Of a stretch of 64,000 nt of DNA, positions 56,152 through 64,000 are shown in pieces. The first letter of the stretch is position 1. The number at the start of each line of letters is the position of its first letter. Made by a program: the position numbers and the translations under genes. The notes beneath the pieces were generated by a model that was given only the letters and a program-made list of their open reading frames with translations, was not told the origin of the DNA and ran no database searches. This stretch comes from Pyronema omphalodes (Eukaryota; Ascomycota; Pezizomycetes; Pezizales; Pyronemataceae), in assembly GCA_024516155.1 (NCBI GenBank), contig JAJJXM010000037.1, positions 372,001-436,000 on the forward strand, in the 5' to 3' direction.

Positions 56152-57428
56152 GTTGTCGCGTTGAGATCGTAATTCGTATACGTGTTAAGAATAAACAAAA
56201 TCGCAGGTTACTGAAGATGAAGCCAAAGACGCGTAGAATGCCGACGAAGGAAAACAAAATGCAGAAATGAAGCCCACCGCGTCTGTAAAAGAATTGTAAA
56301 TTGGAGTTCGTGACAACTTTGGAAGCAAGGGCCAGCCAGCCAGACAGACAGACGTACAGACGTACAGACAGCAAAAAACCTGAAGTACAACGTCGCCCGC
56401 AGGAACCGTAGCCGATCAGGAAGTACTTTCCCCCAGCTATCATCTTCCAACCATAATTGGGCATCACGAGAAAATGGCTTGCACTTCGCCTAATCCAGGA
56501 CCTGCTCGCCACTGGCGTTTGGCCAAGTAGTCGTACAAGCGCGAGGAGGCGCCTATGGCTGTGTACATTGGTTGGCTGGGTTACGCTAATGCTATTTTAG
56601 TCATGATTGACCGGGAGTTATGGAATTACGTTATTACTGGTATTTGCGTGCCTTTGCATTGGGTTGCTCGTCTTTGATGAGAGTTTGGGAGTGCTTCAGC
56701 GGGGGCGATGAGAGGGGATGGGAGTTGATCATAACGAGGTGAGAGGTGGTGATTATTGGTGATGCAATGAGAAGGGTGATATGAGACAGCAGATTGATCA
56801 ATGGGCAGCCTCAGGAAGTTAAGCACGGAAAATAGAAGACCCAGTCAATGTTTTGGGCATGCATTTATTTCACCTATTTAGTGAGTACTGTTAAACTTTT
56901 GGTCAAGTTAAATTGCATTTCCAGCACAAACATTTTATCAACACTCTATGGTAAAGTTATATCACGTGCACTAAACGGTGAATGAATAGTCCAAACCAAA
57001 GAATCCATTTTCCATTTTCCATTATTCATTCAGACAGCACCATAACCATCCTGACCCACTTGGCTCAAACTTGATCCAAGACACCTATAGGACTAGCAAC
57101 CCACATGGCGAGCGAGTGATATTGTATGTGCATGCCCGACCTAGGTGGCTGAAGGTTATCCATCACTAATGAGCTCTTCAAGAGCATGTAGACACTGCTT
57201 TTCAAAGCACAAGTGGTTAACAGTACCAGAAGTGGTAGTTGTACAATATAACAATAAATAGCACGCATTTGTATAGCTAATCCAGATACATGAATTTTTT
57301 AGCCAACATAGGAAAATCCTCATGTTTCAAATTAACACATCAATTGATCCAAAAAGAAAGAGCGTTTTGAGCAATTCTACCAGTTTTCAAACAACTGGGT
57401 TGGCGAAAAAAAAGGAAGGCAAAAGATA
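56152..57428. other. Intergenic, no gene seen
   Basis: Begins with the promoter side of the RSC9 homologue. Opposing frames around 56138-56512 and 56626-56826 lack motifs. AT-rich towards the right. Nothing else supportable. Confidence 0.5.
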
Positions 57429-57514
57429 TTCCGTTACGGGGAATTGAACCCCGGTCTGGCCGGATTAATGCTCTACATGAGAGCGGCCGATGCTAGCCAC
57501 TACACCATAACGGA
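57429..57514 (-). tRNA. tRNA-Glu(CUC) with 14-nt intron
   Basis: 86 nt on the minus strand. Acceptor TCCGTTA pairs with TAACGGA; D arm contains GGTGTAGTGGCTAGCATC; anticodon arm GGCCG...CGGCC; T arm CGGGG-TTCAATT-CCCCG. The anticodon CTC lies at 57481-57479. A 14-nt intron (57477-57464) sits after the base following the anticodon, the canonical position, and its AGAGC can pair with the GCTCT containing the anticodon, as in other spliced fungal tRNA precursors. A T8 run (minus strand) about 12 nt downstream is a Pol III terminator. Confidence 0.95.
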
Positions 57515-58774
57515 TTATGTACATGTTTGTAATATAGTTTTTATGAATTATATATTCAACAACGTTCATTGCGTTTTGTGCTTTTCCTATTACGCTACGA
57601 AGTTATTGTGCAATCTGTATTAGTTATACCAGACGTTTAATCCAGTGATATAATGCAATTTAGCCCAAATATACACAAGACGATCATTAATTGGCTAGTT
57701 TTGAGGTACACCGTTTGAATAATCAGATTTCTTCCAAGAATCCCTATTCCAAATCGTCTTCCAGGACTTGTACATATAGGCCTTACTTAGTTACATTCTT
57801 TGATCCCCCGAATTTCAATCTCCAATTATTGCAAACTATTTCTGACCAGACCAATCCCTTCATCTTCCCTAAACTCCCTACGCTACCCAAGCCACCCAAG
57901 ATACCCATCCCAATCATCAACGATCAATCCTCAACCAAACCATGAATCCCAATCGCAATCCCCATAACCGTTAATAATCCACCCTCCATCAGCAGTCAGC
58001 CTTGAGAACAATAACCAAACCCCAATATTCCCGGCATATACCCATCCAGAGTCATGGCAAGGGCATTAACATCATCAGAATCAGTTCGCCGGTGTAAGGC
58101 TGCAGTCCGGGTTTAAGCCTCAGATCTCAGCCTCGCAGGGATACCATGTATCAGCATGTATCGCACCAAAAATCCGAGAGATTTTATATCGCCATAAAAA
58201 TTACTCAATTCCCGATTCTTAATTCTTAATTCTTAATTCCCAATATTCAGAATTCCAGAATTCCAGAATTCCAGGATTCCGTCAAGCTGTGAATTACAGG
58301 GAGGTACATACATCAATCCATCAGCAGCATACATATATACATAAATATACATATACAGGATATCGATAGATATCAATACTGTATTACGCCCAGGATCCGG
58401 TAGTACTGATGCTTGGTACTTACTACTTGGTAAGTTTGTTTTTGATTACTGGCGTAATGACTACTAGCTCACTGACTCGCTGGCAGCTGGCAGCTTGGAG
58501 GTTCAGGTTCAGGTTCATAGTTTATTCAGGTTTTACTAAAGGGTGCTGCCAGGGGGATGTTAAGGGTACATATATATGCCTGTATCTCTACGGGATATTT
58601 ACCTAGGCAGTTGCTATCTACCGGGTGGTTAGAGGATTTCTGTCACAGTTACAGTTATAGTTACGGAATGAGAGAGTGTATGAGTCGGAGTGAGAGTGTA
58701 TGAGTCGGGGTGAGAGGTTATGATTTACAATCACAATTGTTACAATTGTTAGAGTCGGCGGATGGCTGAAAGTT
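57515..58774. other. Intergenic, no gene seen
   Basis: AT-rich non-coding DNA with a small (TTCTTAA)n 7-nt repeat near 58217-58240 and a short AGAATTCC repeat after it. The frame at 57691-57945 is low complexity and lacks family features. Confidence 0.5.
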
Positions 58775-58825
58775 AACACCCGTATTTACATTACAGGATG
58801 ATTCTGTAATGTAAGTGCGGGTGTT
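58775..58825. repeat. Near-perfect 51-nt palindrome
   Basis: Arms of 23 nt (starting AACACCCG and ending CGGGTGTT) with two or three mismatches and a 5-nt centre. The transcript of either strand would fold into a long hairpin. No flanking target duplication or gene was seen. Confidence 0.85.
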
Positions 58826-58982
58826 GATGAAGAAAGGGGGTATCTTTACAGCCTCATATGGCGGTATATGTACCGTACCGTATTGGATACTGCATACCAC
58901 ATCAACTGTAATCAATAATAATCATAACAACGAAAACATTTATCACTCATAACTCATGAATCAAAGTAAATATGATTTTTAG

Positions 58983-59387
58983 TCTGTATTCTGTATTCTG
59001 TATTCTGTATTCTGTATTCTGTATTCTGTATTCTGTATTCTGTATTCTGTATTCTGTATTCTGTATTCTGTATTCTGTATTCTGTATTCTGTATTCTGTA
59101 TTCTGTATTCTGTATTCTGTATTCTGTATTCTGTATTCTGTATTCTGTATTCTGTATTCTGTATTCTGTATTCTGTATTCTGTATTCTGTATTCTGTATT
59201 CTGTATTCTGTATTCTGTATTCTGTATTCTGTATTCTGTATTCTGTATTCTGTATTCTGTATTCTGTATTCTGTATTCTGTATTCTGTATTCTGTATTCT
59301 GTATTCTGTATTCTGTATTCTGTATTCTGTATTCTGTATTCTGTATTCTGTATTCTGTATTCTGTATTCTGTATTCTGTATTCTATA
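58983..59387 (+). repeat. Large heptanucleotide array (TATTCTG)n
   Basis: About 57 nearly perfect copies of a 7-nt unit over 400 nt, ending in a single variant (TATTCTATACCCTG). The array has no stop codon in any of the six frames, giving periodic 7-residue peptides (Y-S-V-F-C-I-L on one strand, N-T-E-Y-R-I-Q on the other). The two frames of about 170 codons over it are therefore artefacts. The near absence of variants suggests recent expansion. Confidence 0.97.
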
Positions 59388-59390
59388 CCC

Positions 59391-62300
59391 TGTTTATATA
59401 CTGTCGCCAATGAATAATATGTATAACATTTCCAGCCTCCAATTTCCATTTTCCGAGCAAGTTTCCTTCCATATTCTCCAATAAACGATAACATATGTGT
59501 ATGATATCCATACCCCCCCTTCGTTATGAATTTTGTTTTAAATCTTCTTTATCACTATCATATTTATCCTTTTCATCCAACTGCATCCACATGAAGGAAG
59601 CTCTTATGTAAGCCGCCGGCCGCAATTCGGTATATTTTGTTTCTCCAGTTCAGTTCGGTTCAACGGTGAGTAGGTGAGTTCCTGCACCCTTTCCCATCCC
59701 ATTCAACCTCGGCAGGTGCCCGTAGAGCCACGGTCTACTATGTATGTATCTAAATACACACTAGCTATGTACATATGTAGCCTTTAAGCCCCGGACATCG
59801 GCCGAACTTCGTGCATAGGCTCGGTGACACTCGGTGACCTACATACTCTATAGATCTGTCGGAGCTCTAATAACTGGCTGTAACAGCTATGTACATACAG
59901 TACAGAAAACTTAAACATTCATGACTCAGAGCTGAGGGGAAGCAGTTTACAGCTCTGTGGTTAGGAACCATGAGTCGGGAATTAGCACTCGGAAGTCGGT
60001 GTTCCGGCAAAGAAAAACGAAGTTGGGTGAACTGTACACCTGGCATGGTAGGATCGTGTATGCATACCGATCTGTATTGTAACTATTACGGTCCTATGTA
60101 TGTATGTATTGTATTTACGGTACAGTATAGTAACCAGGTGGATTAATCCAGAGACGAGAAGTGAGAAGCAGGAATCTCGAAACAAGAATCTCAAGGTCCA
60201 GCCGCATAGCATAACTTCCAGCGTAGTCTATGCTGTATCTAGATCCACCCAGCGTACGCATAGCTTTCCCCGGATTTAAACATCGAATATCGAACATCCA
60301 ACATCCAACATCGAAAACAGAATGCCGGAAACAACCCCGGCGCGGCATCTTCTCCATCTTTTCCATGTTTTCCATGTTATCTTACCCCAGGATTCCCGTC
60401 CTATTCTCATCCACTGTTCCAATTCCCATGCATCCTCCGCACCCACCAAGAACCGGGCGAACATCTCTCTTGCCTCGACCGGCACAATCGGCATCTCTCC
60501 ACCGTAGCGGAGACCCGGAGACCCAAAAGAAGAAGAAGCAGAAAGTCCGGATGCGGGGTATGGAGTGCGGGGTGGATGGGCGTGGATGGGCATGTATGGC
60601 GGATATGTAGGGTGACTTCATTTTAGTGACATCTCATGCATATGATGCTATGGGTACATACATATGGTGGCAATTTATTGGTGTGCATAGGACCTATGTA
60701 GGACCCAGGTGCGGACGAGAGCCACGAGAGCCACGGCCGCCGCGGCGGGCTAAGATGGCGGTGGACGGTGGATGGTGGTGTAGGCCACCCACCATAAGTG
60801 TTCGGCTCCATCGGAAGTTCGGGCTAGACTCTGCTTGACTATAAACGAATTAGACTATATAAACCAAGCCTAAGCTAAACGAGCCAAGCTAGACTTCAAC
60901 TGCTCGATTAAACAGACTTGGTAACTGGTTAGCCGCTATGTAAAAGGCTAAGGACCCTCTGACTAAGGACTCTGAGGCTTGAGCAACCCACCCAAGCTCC
61001 AAGGCTCCAAAACTCCAAGGCTCCAAAGCTCCAAGGCTCCAAAGCTCCAAAGCTCCAAAACATCAGGGCTTCAGGGCCTCAGGGCCTGGAACTAACCCGA
61101 ATCAGCACGCCGCTTCAGGCTTCATAGATTTAAACACCCGGAACCGTGGTTCTTCATCGCAGCGGCCGGAGACTCGGAACTTTCGGAGTGGTGTTGTCCG
61201 AAGTCCCGGCTTCGGGGCGAACTGAACTGGAGTTTGAACTTTGGGATGAGTCATGATAGGAACTAGGGATGGTAGGGACAGCGAGGACAGCAGGGACAGC
61301 AAGCAAGGCCAGACGGACAGGGCAGGCAGGGCAGGCAGGGTAGGGAAACTGTATGCCAAAGAAGCGGAAAGAAAGATGAAATCTGGAAACAACTAGGTGA
61401 TAGGACTTTGGTTGGTATGGTATTATATCGTAATCATGATGTATCATCATCATCATTAACATCATCATAGGTACCATCACCATCATCATCATCATCGTCA
61501 ACAGCAGCGAGTTTAAACAGCCAGCATACCGTAAATCATAACCCAAAACGTTTCCGATAAGATAACAGTTCTAACTTCTGATGAGTTTTATCATATGAAT
61601 GGAATAGATGTACTGTACTGTAGTGCATAGCATAGCATAGCATAAGTATAGCAATCTATAAAACCGAGTCCTGCCCGAGCAACCGAGTTCTCATTAAGGA
61701 GGGTTTATGAGTCTGATTCTGATCGTAGTTTTAGTTGTCTAATATATCAATACTCATTCAAACAGGGAAGACAAATGAATACATAGAAAGAAAAGAATAG
61801 ATAAGAAATATGAACCTTCTTCTCCTTTCCCTTTTCATTTCTTTATCCGTTGGTTTCTATGAGGTATACAACAAAATACAGGCAATGAACAGTCAATCGT
61901 GATATCGTAAAGCCGCTCGCAAACAGTAAACTTCAGTGCTGTGAAGCTGCAAAGCTTCAGGAAAACAATGAGCCAAAAGAAAAACATCGAAAAAAAAAGA
62001 GAAAGCAAAAAAGAATCATTATATGTATACGTAGATTATCAATGATACTATTCCATGACTGATTTATATCCATATGCAGATTCACTGGTATACCAATACC
62101 AATACCAATACCAGTATCATTATCAGTGCCAGTGCCAGTGCTAGTGCCAGACTGCCAGTGTTTTTTTAAAACTTTGTATCTATCTTTCAATTCATCTTTT
62201 TTTTTTTATTTTTATTTTTCTTCTAAAATTAAAAAGAAACCGCAAAATAAGAAACCAGAAACCAGAAACCAGAAACATCAACCAACAACCAACAAGCAAT

Positions 62301-64000
62301 CCGCAAAGAAAAAAAAAACGAAAAAAAGAAAAAGAAAATCATTATTACATGATCATAGTCCATTTTATCATTATATACTAATGGCATGCCTGAATTTTGA
62401 TGTTTTTGTTTCTTATTTACAAATTCCTGAAAATCGGATTAGATTTTTTAAGCCCTCAATTTTTTCCATGGCATATTCAGTATATTCGGAGTGTCCAGTG
62501 TATTATTGTTATTATTACTATTATTATTTTGTCTTTTTCATTTTGTTTTTTGTTTTTTTTATCCTTTCCTTTTCTTTCTTTTCTTTATTTTTCTTTTCTT
62601 TCTATTGTTGAATTATATTGTTTTATTTTCTATTATTATTTTATTATTGTTTTATTATTTTTCATACCATGCACCAACCCATTCATAATCACCATAAACA
62701 GTCCAGTCAGAGTACCTAATACCACCCAATCCCCACCCAATCTCCCACCCGCATTAGTAATCTTCCGCGCCTCAATCCCTCGCCGCCGTTGACAGCAAAG
62801 ACCCGGGTCCTGGGGTAATTTCGGCCGGTCTAGCGGATGTTTTGCGCACTAGCCGATCTTCGTTCCATGTAGGTTTAGTTGCCGATTTACCGAATTTGCG
62901 GATGGGAAGGGTTCGTTCTCTGTTCGTAAGCATACATAGGGAAGGAAGTTTAAGAAGGCGGAGAGCGGAGGTCCGTGGGATACATTATGGATTCTGGTAT
63001 AGGGAATAGGGAATTTACGGAGGAGAATTGGTGGTTGGGGATTGGTGATGGGAAATCTCGGTTGAGGTATGCGAATTGGGGAATTGGGGGATTGAGAATA
63101 TATCGTGACCAATTGCAGGGTTTATTATTTTACATATACATACGGTAACTGTAATCGCATTTTCTGCTTGAGATGAGAAATACGTATACTCAGTTAAAAT
63201 ATGTATGTCTGTTTTAAACAGCGATACAGTAATACAGCGGAGGACAAATGTTATTGATTGTCGATGACCCAGCCCGGGCTTGAAACTTGAAGCTTCAACT
63301 TTCATAACTTACAACTTATAACTCATAACTCACAACTCATAACTCACAACTCGGGGGTTTCGGATATGATGTACTCCATCTTTCCATCTTTCCATCCTTT
63401 CACCCCCGACCGAGGTCGCGAGGTCGGACGGATCCCTCAAACTGAGCTTCGCTGAGCTTCGGAGCAGAGCGCTGTCTCGGTATACCCTGCCTGCTGCACA
63501 GTGCATACAGTGTTCCGATGTCTATGCCCACTCCGATGCACCATATCCTCCGATGCGATGCAACGGCGCGCAACCACACCCACACCTGCAGTTCTGTTCA
63601 GTTCAGTTCATAACTCCACTATCCTAGGGCTGCATATTATAGCCTTGGATATCGTCGGAGCCGGAGCACAGCAGGGAGATTTTAATTTGAATCGATCGGT
63701 GTGTAGGTGCATACAGTGGTGCATAGGGAGATTGAGATTGAGATTGAGATTGAGTCATGTCGTCGCCCGCCCGGCCACCCCGTCCAACGGTTGCTGGTCG
63801 CTGGGTATGATGGCAATCAATGTATGTATGTATTTGCGGTGTATGTATTTTCGCCTTGTATCATACATAGGGCATATGTATCATATCAAGTCCACCTTCA
63901 CCCTGTTCCATTCGGCGTTTGGTTGGTAGTCTTATTTGAAACTTTAACTTCGAACTCCCTCATTTTATAGATGCCTGAAATTTCAAATATACATATGTAT
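59391..64000. other. Terminal non-coding interval rich in simple repeats
   Basis: No supportable gene to the right edge. Contains GCTCCAAA-type repeats (about 61000-61060), CAGG/GCAGG repeats (61310-61345), CATCAT repeats (61440-61500), GCATA repeats (61630), an ACCAAT 6-nt repeat (62090-62115), an ATAACTC/ACAACTC 7-nt repeat (63310-63345) and a GAGATT 6-nt repeat (63728-63755). Frames here are low complexity. T-rich tracts around 62190-62690 give chance Phe/Leu-rich frames. Confidence 0.5.

Noticed and set aside
56138..56512. 124-codon minus-strand frame upstream of the RSC9 homologue
   Set aside because: Low hydrophobic complexity with no family match; it overlaps the promoter/5'UTR of the RSC9 gene in another frame.
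58972..59494. Two overlapping frames of about 170 codons on opposite strands
   Set aside because: They are created by the (TATTCTG)n array, which has no stop in any frame. The periodic peptides are not evidence of a gene.

Overview
The window is eukaryotic, from a filamentous ascomycete (Pezizomycotina). The protein genes are split by short introns (44-165 nt, mostly 47-76) with GTRNGT-type donors and CTRAY branch points just before the acceptor. The families are fungal: a DUF3712/Tag1-like vacuolar membrane protein, an RSC9-type ARID remodeller subunit, a cyanovirin-N homology lectin and a SERAC1-like alpha/beta hydrolase. Chromovirus and copia retrotransposons are present. I cannot fix the order; Leotiomycetes or Orbiliomycetes are guesses only.

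Layout. 1-6 kb: gene-poor, with an ankyrin-repeat remnant at the left edge and a small two-exon CVNH lectin gene (3174-2709, minus). 6.3-11.2 kb: a four-exon DUF3712 gene (plus), preceded by what look like two 5'UTR introns that resemble each other. 13.0-16.4 kb: a candidate small ORF and a three-exon hydrolase with a long helical tail (minus). 16.4-24.3 kb: non-coding, repeat-rich, with a LINE RNase H relic and several microsatellites. 24.3-38.7 kb: a Ty1/copia element (identical 161-nt LTRs, GTTAC target duplication, interrupted pol) split by a nested, apparently intact Ty3/gypsy chromovirus (26661-35565). 39.3-41.4 kb: a TA-flanked element with 26-bp terminal inverted repeats and no visible transposase. 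42.1-43.9 kb: a low-complexity polyQ protein, possibly TCO89-like. 45.0 kb: tRNA-Ala(AGC). 45.5-52.1 kb: a four-exon gene of unknown function encoding about 2153 residues, reconstructed by splicing four separate reading frames. 53.1-56.2 kb: the seven-exon RSC9 homologue. 57.4 kb: tRNA-Glu(CUC) with an intron. 57.5-64 kb: no convincing gene, but a large heptanucleotide array and a near-perfect 51-nt palindrome.

The host genes do not form an obvious pathway or cluster. The coherent biology is in the mobile elements. The gypsy element appears to be self-primed, with a 12-nt match between its primer site and its own LTR, and it appears to express pol by a -1 slip at a T-run touching the gag stop. 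The copia element appears to be primed by an initiator-tRNA fragment. Tandem repeats with a period of 7 or 14 nt occur at about ten separate loci, an unusual shared property. The most open question among the genes is the 2153-residue protein, with a recurring F-x-D-P-A motif and a Cys-rich C terminus.
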